NCBI GenBank assembly: GCA_030141605.1
Contig: JAQGDQ010000016.1
Span: forward strand, 198,282 to 262,281
DNA from: Tubiluchus corallicola
Lineage: Eukaryota > Priapulida > Priapulimorpha > Priapulimorphida > Tubiluchidae
Direction of reading: 5' to 3'
Length of the DNA stretch: 64,000 nt
Shown here: positions 39,401 to 53,600 of the stretch, piece after piece
How the letters are laid out: each line of letters opens with the position of its first letter
Position numbering within the stretch: the first letter of the stretch is position 1
Translations under genes and position numbers: made by a program
Notes under the pieces: model-generated
Told to the model about the DNA's origin: nothing
What the model saw: only the letters and a program-made list of their open reading frames with translations
Database searches by the model: none

Positions 39401-42400
39401 GATAACTAGAAATTCTTACTTGCTTGGGCTTTGGTAACCCAACCAAAACAAAGTCTTAATCTAGCTTAATTTAATGAAAGACAAAGTGGGAATAGAAAAT
39501 TGAAAAAAATGAATATAGAATGTTTTAATGTCAGCTAAAGGTTGCTTAGTTTATTACACGTACAAAAAAAAATGCACATGTTTTTAGTGCTTCGTTTGCA
39601 AGGTAAAGGTGATTTTTGCCGAGCAATATGTTAATACTAAAATGCAAAAAATAACATGACTAGTTTATTTGCTACAGTTTGAAATGTGTAGTTAAAATTA
39701 AACAGTCACTTGTCTATAATTGACAAATAAAACTTGCAAATGTTGGTCTTAAATACTGATTTTTACTGTGCATTAAGTAGTACCTACCATATCTGATGGC
39801 ATCAGTTACATAGTTGCCATCTTGATCTTGAACATCATCAAAGCTAATCACGGTATCCATTGCATTGATCGGATGATCACAGCTTTCTACACTCGGATCT
39901 AGATCACACGTTTGTAAAAGTAATAAGAATATTAGTTTATTTTTTAGAAATTTTTACATATTTATTTCATTGGTCGTTACAAGGCTGAAATAAGTTACAG
40001 AACACATTAAAACTAATACAAAAAGTTTGGTACCTGAGAGAAAAAACTAATCAAAATGTTGAGAATAATGAATATATTAAGAAACGAAAAATGCAACTAA
40101 AACACAGAATAATGCCTTGAGAGTTTAACTGCACACATCAATCGAAATAAATAATGGTTTTATAGAATAAAAGTAAAGATTTTCAGATAAATGTAATGTT
40201 AGTAAAACTCTTTGTGTACTTCAGAAATATTCTGAGTTCTAAAATGATGCGTGTATGTGTAACTGAAACGTTATCTTTGCAGAAGTGTTCATTAAAAAAG
40301 TGCACAGTGTTTTTGTAACCGGCTGGCTATCATATGGCTTAAGCAATCAAAATATATAAAGATGCTAAACTATCGTACATTACAGAATAACTAAGTTCTA
40401 TGTAAAAAGTCTTTAACACAATCAATCAAAAACAATGAGCAGTAGGAAACTGCAAATTCTATTTTATTACTGACTAAGCAGCTTTTTGTTAAAAGAATCC
40501 CACGTATCTACAAAACATCACACAACTTACCAGAATGTTTTAACCTTTAAAATTAACTATAAAGTATAGTACAAAATAAAATAATTTTTTAGAAAATCAA
40601 ATTTGCTCATATTGAGAATTCAAGTTTGCTATAAATATTGTATTTTATATTTTATAGTCAATTTTAAAGACAGCCCAAGATAACCAGTAACATAAGTAGA
40701 AATGGTTTGGAAAGTTGTGTGGGCATTTTTTAAATAAATATGGTCATGGTTAAATGCCTGATTTTATCAATTGCTTTGTGTAATAAATTACCTTCGCAGC
40801 CTCGTTCATCTGAAAAATCCTGACAATCAACTATGTCGTTACATCGTGTTCCGTTGACACAATTGCGATCGTCACATCTCAAGAATCCATCAGGACACTG
40901 AAAATGTCCATCCTCTACTAATTTGATTCTTTTTTGACATGAAATAATGCATCGAAAATCCAGATAGAATGCTACTGCATATTACAATACATCACTGTCT
41001 TCAAACAATTGCCTCATTGCTGGTAAGAGATTGCATGTCTAATAAAGCATCTACACACTACACAGAGCTATTAAATACACAACGAATTTATACCATTTGC
41101 TTTTATAATGTCTTATCATGACCATTTATATCATATACTAGCATGTAAATGGCAGTCAACAGTTATGATGCAGGTAATATTAACTACTTACACTTGGAGC
41201 TCCAGAACTTTGAAACGTTGGAATAAAAATTGATGGTTTTCCTTCAGGTTTTTCTAAAATAAAATGCAAGTTCAATACCAGCATAGCATTTTTAGAATTT
41301 GGTATAGTCTAATGTGATTTGCTAATAGAACATCACAACTGCAGAACGGATTTGGCATAATTAATGTGGCAATCCTCAATGTTAATCCAGCTGGCTTTAT
41401 TTTATAAAGAAGTACATGTAATTTCTGCTGCTAAAAATAAATAGTTTATGCTTCATTCTGTCATAAAGCTCATAAAATGAAAAATTTAGTACGATTAGTA
41501 CGACATCGTACGATTTTAGTACTGACATTAGTACGATTTTAGATCTTTATTGTATTGACTGTACTGTCAGTCAAGCACTGATCATTTCGGGTATTGACTG
41601 AGAAAAGTAATGAAATACCAGGAAAGTATATTGACCAGTTCTTTTAAAAACAAAACTTAAAGATAAATTATAATTTTTTTGTTTCTTTAAAAAATTTGAA
41701 CTTTAAACCATTAAACTACGTTAAAATCTCCAAGTTTGCATTTTTTGTTTAAAAATTGCTACTATTCATTTTGTATGCATTTATTTTGACGGCAAAAAGA
41801 TTTATCTTGCAGTGGTCCCAAGAATATGATTAGCAACTGCAGAGGAAACAACCCATTTCAGATCAATATTTGATAAATAGTACCACATATAAAGCTTGTA
41901 ATTAAGCACGTGGATCTATGCAACCAATCACAGAGTAATTATAACCAAGTTACAGAAGAACAAAAAGTAAATTATTTTGATTCTAGCACAACTGGGCTAC
42001 ATTGTACACATTCGTGTAATTTTAATTATACATAATCTTAATAGAAAGATTTCTAATTATGCCAGAACAAACCCACATTTAACTAAATATTAGAAACAAA
42101 AAAAGAGGCCAAAAAATGTTAAAAATTGAAATTGAAACTGACCCTGATTTCGAACCAAGGAACTTTAGTTCAAGCATAATGTTTAAGACGGCTAAAATAA
42201 TTCAGCCTGGACAAGAGAAAACTCTGATTCAATCTTAGCAGCTTGGCAATAATTCCCGCATTGTCAAATGTTGGTGATAAATGATAGCCTATTAAACATA
42301 CCTGGTTCGGGCACCTCGAAACAAGCTTCAATTTCTAATGTCAAGTTGAGAGAAGCTTCACCGGGCAACAGACTCATGGGATATATTCTCAGAGAAGATG

Positions 42401-45400
42401 CTACTTGTGCAGTACTGAATTTCAGGCTTTTGGAAAATTCCTGTGAAGCAAAGTAAATTGTTAACGGAGGTGCAAATGGTTAATGAAAACTGCAAAGAAA
42501 TGCTTGCAAACAAGTTAATTTTAAAATTCAGAAAATACTTTGAATTTTTACAGATATACATCTCCAAACTGTCTAGTATGTTGCATACTTGAGACTTATT
42601 TACTTAACTAGCTTAAGATTACACATTCCCAAAACAATTTATTTCAATGATCACTTAACACAGTGATGTAACATAATAAAATACTTAAATTCAGAAATAT
42701 GCAATGTACCTTGTCAATTTTAACATAATGGTCATCCAATATATCCTTCTTAAGAGCAACTTTGTATTTGTCCACTGTGCCACCCACTGTGACTTCCCGT
42801 AAATCGATGGGTTCGCTTTCCAGGAAAACTTGAACATATGTTTCACCAGGAACAAATCTTCGGGGCGTCCACCCAAAACCACGACTAAGACGAACAGAGC
42901 TGGCCAGAAAGCCGTAGTTGTCTGTGATATGAGCATCTGGAATGACGCCGCCTCTCATGCCAAGCTGGTAGGAACACTTCTTGCTTCGTGTGGTTTCTGT
43001 TAATGCGGAAGATTGTCAACACCATTGACAGTTAACAGGGCGATTGAATATAAACTTCTGCCGCTATTTATACTTGTTTAATAAAAGAAAACAAACTGCA
43101 ATCAATGCTTTATTAAACCAGGTAAACCAAACATCACCAGATAAACCTAGTGAATGAATATGAACTAGCAAATAAATATAACTGTAAGGATCTAGCAGAT
43201 AAACATTACTGTAAATTACAAAATCAAATTTTATATTTTTAACTGCCTTGTTATAGGTTTGCCTCTCAGAACTTGTTTCACATTATGGTGAAGTTTATAA
43301 TATTTATTACGACAGGAAATATATTAAAAATATCTTTGGGTTACTCAGTTGCAATGTAGCCTTAGAAACAGATTGCTTTCGCCATGACGCCAACCTTGTT
43401 CTTGTTCTCGTTATCATAAGCAGTAACAAGAAAAGGTTGAAGAGAATCACAACTCCAAAATACTGCTTACAGCGGAAATAAATTCATACGAAACAGTGGA
43501 AAACAATCGTTAATTTCAGAACAAACATGTCTCAGTAGAAATTTCTGTAACAGTGCGACAGTAATGATAATTGTTTATACATAAACTACCTTCTGGAGTA
43601 AAACATCCGATGATTTCAACGCTCATAACAGCTGAATCAGCATTGTCCAAAATTTTAACTGGGTAAATTCGAACAATCTGTGCTCTCATTTCATTCGTGA
43701 ATTTTACAGGTCCTTTTGTAGCATCAATAATCTACGTACAAAAATGCATAAAATAAAAATACAAGAAAAGCATAGAATCTTAATGTAAATAAATAAATAT
43801 TTATATAATGTAATTATATAAATAGAGACCGTTTTTTGAATATTTTGTAATGACTTTTTTATTTTTAAAAGTCACGTAATAAATAAAAATAATCTGGAAT
43901 TTACACAATTCTTAAGCAAACGTAATGCCACTTTCTAACTCATGCAAACTGCAAAATATAAAATACCAACATTTTTTAATTACAGTTTGTCGTTAACAGT
44001 GCCCTAAGTGGTACAAATTGCTTTCTCATTTGTGGAGTGTAAAGGTTCTGTCACCTTGGAGGCTCACACACAAAGTTATTTAGTGTGGGAAATGGCTTAA
44101 TCACTGACGCTCTTCAAATCCAGCGAGCTTGTTTCAAAACTTAATATCTCAAAACAGTTTTCTAATTTGGCACATACTTGAGTGATTACTATTTGTTGAT
44201 ATTAGCCTTTTATCTGTATATTGTTTGCAAATTGAATTACAATGTTTGTATTAGTTTTTGCCTCGGTGTTTTCTAAGAATGACCTTGTAATAAAGGGCCA
44301 AAATGTACAATTTTAACCATGTTAACTAGTTTTATATGGTTGCTTGTTCTCTTCTGGATATTTAAGTTGTCGTTATCCCACAGTAGTCAAGATTTTGGCT
44401 GTTTACCCTCATTGACAAAGATGGTTTTCACATCTAATCTAGGCAATGACAACTGCAGGCTTTGATGCGTTCTTGTTTTAATTTATCTTACCCTAGACTC
44501 TTGCTTGAATTCCTGTCCATCCTCACTAAGTGCTACGGTAAACTGTTCCACTGTTCCGCGCACTTCGACCTTTGAGATTATAACTGGCTCTTTCGGATTT
44601 GTCACAATGTCTACATATGTTCTATCTTTTCCTGTAATGATTGATATAACCTTGTAGCAAAAATTAAATTAAATTAAATTAATGACAACAATTTGAACTA
44701 TTACAACATACGCAATCATGATTAATAAGTGCATAAACATAGATTCATTACAATTAGTCACAATTTAAATTAGTTTAAACGGCTATATAAGTTGTTTGGT
44801 TTCAATTTAATACACAGTAGCAAGTGTGAAAGTCAAACACCTTACCTATCTCTGTATTAAGTTGAGGAATAACCCATCCAGACCGTAGCACATCAACAGA
44901 AATCTGGTTATTTAGATTATCGTTGATTTGTCCATTAGAAACATATCCACTACTTAATAAAGCTCGTTCATTGCAACGTGTGCCCACTGAAATAAAAATC
45001 CTTTTGATAACCAGTTTTAACAAAAAAATTATTAGAACAATGCTAGAGACAACAAGGTTAACATAGAAGACCTTACGTATTTTAAGTGAGCACATCTAAA
45101 AGCATTGAATTTCTGTCAAAATATGAATAAACCCAATATAATCAACACAGTTATTAAGCTCACGACATTAAAAGATCTTGAAGGATGCTCTCAGAGATGT
45201 CACATAAAATGCATTAAATAAAAATCCTGCAATTACATAAACAAGGAAAAACAAAGTAGGGGCACACAACGTTTAGAAATACCATTATAGAGCTTCTTCG
45301 GGTGAACATAAAATCCCAAAAAAGACAAAAGAGAAAAAAATCACAAAAAATACTAAAACTACTAAACTAATTTTTGTGGAGTTTTTCTTTATATTGTTCA

Positions 45401-47612
45401 CATAAAAAGTGGTATCGCAAAAAAGGATACAAGTATGTAGAAAAAACTTCGTAGAAAAAAGCACGTTGAAAGAACATACAAAAACAATGATTTCTATTCA
45501 TTGTTACTATTAAACATTGTGCCCTTTCTTTCTTTTTCCTTGATTTTTAATTATGGGATTTTTATTCATAGTCAATATTCCTGTCAATTATAATCTGTGT
45601 TATGAAAACAAACCGTGTTTGCAACAGAGATAATAGCACACAGCAAAGTAATTTAGTCATGAACATCAACAGGGCAGAGATAGAGAATTCAACAATTATA
45701 GTTGATTAGAAAAATCACAAACTAACTGTATATGATTCACTATTACCAAAACAATGTATTAACACATAAAATATCTAATGTCCATCTAACCAGTTCTCTT
45801 TTTCATATTTAATAAGATAAAATTAATAGGTAGCAAATAAGTAAAATAATGTGATATATACACATTGCATAACTGTATATCTTAGTTACCTGGTTTAGTA
45901 CAGCCCATTTCATCTTGCATGTCTAAGCAGTCTCTAATCCCATCACATCGGTGTGCCGGATCCAGACATGTACCGTTGTCACATGCAAACTGTCCATCTC
46001 CACATGGACCTAGTGTGATGAAATCACAAGAAATGATTCAGGACAAAGTTAACAAATCCAAAACAGCACTTCATCAATCAACCATTTGCAATATTAAATC
46101 AAAATTGAACACACAAGAGCCACTGTTACTGTATGTATTATATATATTTTTAATACCTGTATCAAAAGGAATACTAATTATCAGTTTAAGTAGCATTAAT
46201 CAAATGTGCAAATCCTGCAAACAATATGAGTAGTAGAATTTTTAAAAAATATGTCAAAACAGCAATACTTTCAAGTATCTTCCAGGTTTTCTGAAAATTT
46301 TCACAAACAACTTGCTTATTGGAGCTACAGATTTAAGATTTTGAGTACCAACATTTTTATAATGTCTCACATTCATCATAAGATTGTTGCTAACTGAACG
46401 TTACATCTCATTAACATTCCTTGCTCTTGAAAACATTGTCTTTAATTTTGTCATTTATCTATTTTAGCCTGCCGTTGCATGTTTGCTGAAAAGATCTGCA
46501 CTCAAAAAGTGCTCTTCAAAAACTGACAAAACAGAAATAGAAACATGCATACAGTATAGAAGCTTCCAGCTATAGCCTGTGGTGCAATAGCAATGGTCAC
46601 TTTTAAATTCTACAGATCTTTAGTATTAAATGGCCTAAAATTTAACACTATTGATCATACTATTATCAAATAATCATATCAAAGCAATTTTAATCAAATG
46701 TAATTTACATAATGTTGCTTGACTGGGATTTTTAGGAATTTGTTTTATTAAACATCATAACTTTAAATAGCTCACGATATATTTATTGAAAAACTATTTG
46801 TATAACGATACAAACCGATGGTTGAAGTCGGTTAAATAACTGTGCAACCCTACAAAACACCCAGAACAAAGCCAATTGGCCAATCAAAGTAAGGGCTGTA
46901 TCAGAAAAGTGAAAATATGAATGTAAGTCTATGATAATGAAAATTTATTAGTGAGTTATATTATAAAAACTTACATCCCACTTCATCAGTATCACAATCC
47001 TGTGTACCGTCACAAACTTTAAATAGAGGGAGGCAGCTGCAGTCTCCGCAAGTGAACTGTCTTGGACAAATACATGCTAAATAAAATAATAACAGAATTA
47101 GGCAGTTAATTTTTTAAGTTACAATGTAGTTAAGACCATGAACAGTTATCTTGCACAGAAACCTATAATCTATTGTCAAGTATAATCTACTCATGAAAAC
47201 CAACACACTTCAAAAGCAACAAATGCTTTTCATAACAAATGGTAACGATGAAGACGACGACAACAAAAATAGCAAAAATGATGATAACGATGACAATGAA
47301 GAAGGTGATAATAATGATGATGGTGGTGATGACGATGGCGACATTGACGATAATACCGACGACGAAGGATAAACGATGACAAATGATGATGTGACAATGA
47401 TATACAGAAAAATTATTATGATGATGATCATTATCGTAATGCTGACAATGATGAAGATATGGATGATGTTAATGACGTTGTTATAAAAGATTAATGCTAA
47501 TGAAGCTGATTAAGATGATGATGATGATATCGATGATGACAATAATGATGATGAGGATGATGGTATTAGTGATGTTGTTATAAAGATTAATGATGATGAA
47601 GCTGATTAAGAA

Positions 47613-47644
<32 letters not shown>

Positions 47645-50600
47645 CGAAGATGATAACGATGATGATATCAATGATGATGATGATGACGATAAAGGAAGAA
47701 AAATAGTGATGATAATGTTGATGATGACACTAGCAACTATGACAAAGCCAACAGTAATGGAGATAAATTTCTGAAAACCATTGCTACGATTACAATGGTG
47801 ATGATAATAATGACAATATACTTACTGCAGTTTTCTTCATCAGAGTTATCTCCACAATCATTATGACCATCACAGAGTCGAGATAGCAGAATACAAACAC
47901 CACGGCCACCACAATTATACTCACGAATGCTGGGACAGGCATCTGTAAGAACAAAAGATAATGATGAATTAGCAAACAAATGGGAAAAATGCAATTACTA
48001 TAAAACAATTATATTTTAAATTTATTTTAGCACAAATTTCATTTTGCTTGATTTGTGAAAACGATTTTTTTCATGAAATTAAGTTCTTATGAAGTTCTTC
48101 CAGAAAATACCTTACCTGTGCTTTCATGTTCAACAAAAAATACTATTTAACATTAGGTACTAGATGGCTGCCTACTAAAACTACTTCTCATTTAGGCTTT
48201 GTAATTATGGCAAATTTCTAATAAATTTTATGTTCTTGAGTCTTCACCAGCTTTAAGTGTCCTAAAATAGATAAAATAATCTTTTGTTCACTAAATAAAT
48301 GCACAACTTAAATCTACGTAACTAGAACAACAACTAACTAAAAAACTAAAACTTTAAATAACAGCACATTAAAAAAATACCACAAAAAAGAACGAAACAT
48401 ACCGCAGTAACTTTCATCGCTGTTATCGAGAACATCACAGTCAACCTTACCATCACAAACTTTTGACCTTGGTATGCATTTACCAGTATCACAAGTAAAT
48501 TCATTCTCACTGCACTGTGGTGGTGCTGTAATAGTAATTTATTTACAAGTTAATACAAATTAGCAAATCCTAACAACTTATTTACAGTCAGGAAGAAAAA
48601 AACAAACTGTGCTGATAACATGAAGTTTCAGAATTCGTTAATTGCCAAGATAGGAACGGGAAATTTTAGAACAAAAATGAACAGAGACAAAACAGTAACT
48701 TTTTCATGAAATGAAATAGAAAATTGGCCAATTTCTATTTTAAATGCCCCATACCTTTGAAAAAAGAAATAATAAAAAGTAATAAGGAAAGGAAAAAACT
48801 AGGAAATTAAGCAATACTTACGACAATTATATTCATCACTTCCATCAATGCAATCTGCCATTCCGTCACATTGATGACTCATCGGTATGCAGTCGCCCAT
48901 TTTACAAGCAAAATCCCCCAAATCGCACATAACGTTGACTGAAATTTATAAATGTGCAAATGATACAAATTAAGCTCATAGGCTGTGTTCAGGAGAAAAA
49001 CGAACTTAGTTCAAGTTCGATGACATTCCAGCCAGAACTCAAATCAAGTTTACATTCGAGTTTTGGTAAAATTCAGGTTCGAAGTTGGTATACTACCTAA
49101 ATGGCACCGCTAATGAATAAAGCACGTTAAGTGTGTAGGTCTATTGGGTCTATACACAAGGGAGTCTGCTGCAACTTTTCCAAGGGGGGGGGGTAAAGGG
49201 ATGGAACTCCTACTATCACAATTATTGCTTAAAATTATCCATAAAATGATCAATAAAAAAGATAGTGCTACAAGTCCGCACCTAACTGATTCTGGGGTTT
49301 AAATGAAAAGAACTCCATCGTAAAATTAATGGTAAAAGTAACATTCATGAGCAAAGTGCTCCACAGTTTTTCCTAGGTTAAGACTGGAGAGGATTAGCGT
49401 TCTCACAAGTTCTTGTGAGCAAAAATAATAAAAATTATGATATAAAAATAGGGAAATACAAAAAAACAGAACAAACTTTTCAAATAAATTTGAACTGATA
49501 TGGTCTGAGACTGCATGGTTTTGCCACTGCTGAAGGCGTTGATCTTTCTCTTGTATCTGGAGCTGTGATTCGTCCTAAGCTGTCACTGTTTTTGCAGTGA
49601 TCGCTTAACCCCCAGATCTGGCCTCTTAAGCCAGACTGGCAATGGTTTATATCATTTAATTTACCTGAGTGAGGCAGAGAATAGAAATTTCCGAGTCCCG
49701 ACACTCCTTAGAGAATTAATTATAAGGTTCCAACTTCCAAACCTCCTCGTCCTAGGTTAGAAGGCCTGATCCAGGGAGGGGAGTCAAATGATCTGTTTGT
49801 CACTCCCAGCAGATGCCCATGTCTATACATGTAGTTATTTAACTAAAATTCTGAATTCGCCTATTGAATTTGGTTCATTTTTACCATTTTTTACACTTGG
49901 ATTTAGCTAAATTTGACTGGGTTTGGTTTAATTAATGAGGAGTTTGGCGTAAGAAAACTGTCATCAGAGTAATACTGACTAAAGATCTGTGATATTAAGC
50001 AGTGGCATTTATTAGTATTTTCTTGAAATTTCTTGAAATTTAACAATAGAATCTGTTTGCTTTTTCATTTTTTTCATTGCTAGTTTGGGGAATAAACATG
50101 AAAGTTAAGTTCAAGTTCACGTTTTCAGTGAACTCGTTTACGTTTCAGTTGAAGTTATTTTTATAATAATTTTTGGAAAGTTCTTAAGATCACAAAGAAG
50201 TGAAAGAGTCCCTTCACTGCTATCTAGATTAAATGGGTGCTGAATTTTGGCAAGCAAAGTGCTAAGCTGAGTAAACAGAAGTTGTTAGCCACAGATGAGA
50301 ACTTGTAAAGAATTTAATAGAAAAATACAGAAAACTTATTTAGTTAATAGACTTTACCACAGAAATTTTCATCAGAACTGTCACCACAGTCGTCGCTGCC
50401 ATCACACGTCCAAGCTGCTGGTATACAGACACCATTTAGACAGCTGAACTGCCACGGTTCACAACTCTCTCCACAGGTGTCGCTAGTGACATCACATGCA
50501 AACCTGCCAGCCACGCACGTACTGAAAGAGAAAAGACAAATAATTAACCAAGTATCATATTATATTCTCAACATTTTTTATCAGGCAATGTAAAGAAATT

Positions 50601-53600
50601 CTGTGAAATACAACACATGTTTGTAATTCCATAAATGTACATTCCATTACAGCTATGGAATGTAAAAAACGTACCAGTTTTTACATTCGTCTAGCAGCAC
50701 TGTCCCGACAGGTAATTTTACTCCATCTCTACTGCATGGACAATTAGTGTTTGGTACACAGGTGTCACCTGAAACACAGGGTAACATAAGTATAACCACT
50801 GTAAACAACAAGTAAATGGTCCACCAAAAACAACAGAAACAATAAAAATAGGAAAAAGAAAAACAGAATAAGAAACAGATACAAAGAGAAGAACAAAACA
50901 AATAAATGTGACATAGAAACAGGAAATAGGTAGGCTTAGGGATATACAGCACGTAAGTAAATCTTTAGAAAACACAGGAGAATGAAGAAAGAAAGACAGA
51001 GAAACACCGGAAAAAAGAGACATTGTAAGTATGAAAGTGAATGAGAAGTAGTGACTGAAGATGACTGAATGAAAATAACAGAAAGAGAAGGATAAGGAAA
51101 CAAATGATATACCCGAGAAAAGCAGCACAGATTATACGAAGCACAGCAATCATGAAAAAGCTCGTTTGTACTATACAGCACGCAAAAAATCTGGGATTCA
51201 GGAGAAGCCCTATAAATAGAGATAATATTTATTGATTAAATGCCTGAATGACATCATTCGACCTTTAAAATAAACTTTACTGGTTACATATTACACACCC
51301 ATTAAAACAAAATCTTTGGGACAGAAGCAGCCTTCCACACAAGCAATTTTTTGGCACTCTGGTCCTGGCTCATCACCCATGTTTTCACACGTCTCAGGAC
51401 ACGTTGGTCCGCATGGGTCATAAAGAAAGCCATAATCACACTGAAGTGCTGCAAAGTATAAAATACAAAACATTCAACATTTATGTAAACAGTAGACGTT
51501 TAAAAAGAAGTGCCATGCTGTCAAGTGCATTATTAAAGAACATAAATGACAATGTTAAAATTTGTTAGAGTTGTCACACATTTAACTACCCTGTTTCATA
51601 ATAGACCGACCAGAGGAATACAGTTGCATAAATAAGGAAATTCGTCATTAAAATATAATGTACTTTGACAAAATGGTATTTGAAAGTCAACAGTTTCATT
51701 TGATTCTAATATTTGACTCAATCTCTAAACAGTTGGAGTTCAAAGCAGCCTGCCATTGTTTTACAAAACTATAAAGTGTGTTTTATAGAGTCTAAAAACA
51801 AGCTGTAACTGGCATATAATATGCTTTCAAAAAAATAAATAACTCTTATATAAAAAAATTTAAGAAAGTAAAACGTCAAATTTTTCCATTTATTATATCT
51901 CTTCATAACAAAAAAAAACGTGAAATTCAAGTGCCCTTATCAAGTTTACAACGATCACTTCTAATAATAATAAACCAAATTCCTCAATAAGACCAATAAG
52001 AAAAAATATAACCCACCACCGTTAAAACTACTAATTAAAATGGTACCGACCACATATTTTCAGAAAGGCACAATTATTGACAAAGCTTTAACCACTAACA
52101 ATAGAAGATAAAGGAAAACTGCACTTCTCCCAAACACATTATTAGAAACTTATGACCAGCACCATCGTTTTTTTGTTATTTTTCTGAGTGCTAGTATATA
52201 AGTTTCATCGAGGTAGACAAATTTGTTAATGATTGTAGCAAGTGTGTTAAGGAAATACCTCCAAAATCTAGACAACTTACACATTATCAACTGACAATTA
52301 CCCACTTAAAAATTTATTTTTAAGTTTAAATAAAATCAGCAGAGCTTGTGAGCAGATTGGTCAGCAAATCAGCAACACAGCATAGAGAAAGTATATTTTA
52401 TTAATTATAAAGCTTGTGGCTCCCAAATATTCAGATTAATGATAGAAGCATTATTGACCGAAAATCTAATTGGAATAATAAACATCAAAACTAACAATAA
52501 ATGAAAAACTGGCTGAAATCTATTAATCTGCATAATACATTTCTAATTTTACCGTAATTCATTGTTAATCAATAAAACTATAGATAAGTAAATAAAATAA
52601 GAAAGAACTTAATAGCATTTCTGCACTAAAGACAAAATTGATTAAATGCTAGATGCACCAAGTTTGACATCACTCTACGAGTGATACTGGCTGCTTCCAA
52701 CAATGTGGTCTTGTGTTTTCATAGTGTTAACGCTGCATTTTTTTACCTGATTCGTGTGTTTATAGCAGCATGCTAGTAGTTTTGGATATGTCTTCTTGAA
52801 TTTGTGTAAGGAAAGCTTTTATTTATTTTGGTAACTTTACTATTTTGGTACATTACTGTTTAGTTAACTTATCTAATAATTAGTACCATTTTGGCTTGTC
52901 ATTGATTTAGCCGAATAATTTCATATATAATCTTAAATTGATATTATAGTGAATTCAAAATGTACCATACAGCACTTTTGGATTCATAAAGTTCAGTATG
53001 TTCTTTGAAGCATTCATTTGTGTTGTCACAGAATGAGACAAAAAACAATGGTGATAAGGAAAAAATGATAAAAAAATGTACAAGCTTAAAACAGGGGAAC
53101 TTTTATTTAAACTGAATCGTCCAGCATCCTACAATAAAACAAAAGGGAAAGATAATAACAAAATATTTCACAATAAGCTATGATACTAAAAGAACAGTGT
53201 AACAACGTACCGATAAGCAGTGGCGAATAGCACGTTGTGCACATTTTACTAATTCATATGAACAGCACTCTGTTTTCCCATTTTTTGACATTGTTGATTA
53301 TGATTACTAATTATCCTTTCTGGACTGTGGCCAAATTATAGTCTAAATACCAATTAATAGTCTTTGTTTGTGAAAACAAGTAAGTTATTGATGTTCAGTT
53401 TACCTTAATGTCATTTTTACATGACATTGAAAGTACCACAGATCAAAAGACCACAGAGTTGCCTTATAGTTTCAGAGCTTATTTGAGACTAGAAGCTTTC
53501 GGTCTTTCTACCTTAATCAGTCACAAAGTGTGTCACAGCCAACTTACTGCAAACTAGTTTCTGCTGTTGTTGTTACATTTATCTTTGAAAGTCACCACAG

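Noticed and set aside
47210-47431. Ser/Ile-rich frame in the GAT tract
   Set aside because: A product of triplet simple sequence in an intron.
50653-51181. Phe/Ser/Leu-rich frames that look like membrane segments
   Set aside because: They come from the polypyrimidine tract and differ between overlapping frames. Only 50675-50768 is a real exon.
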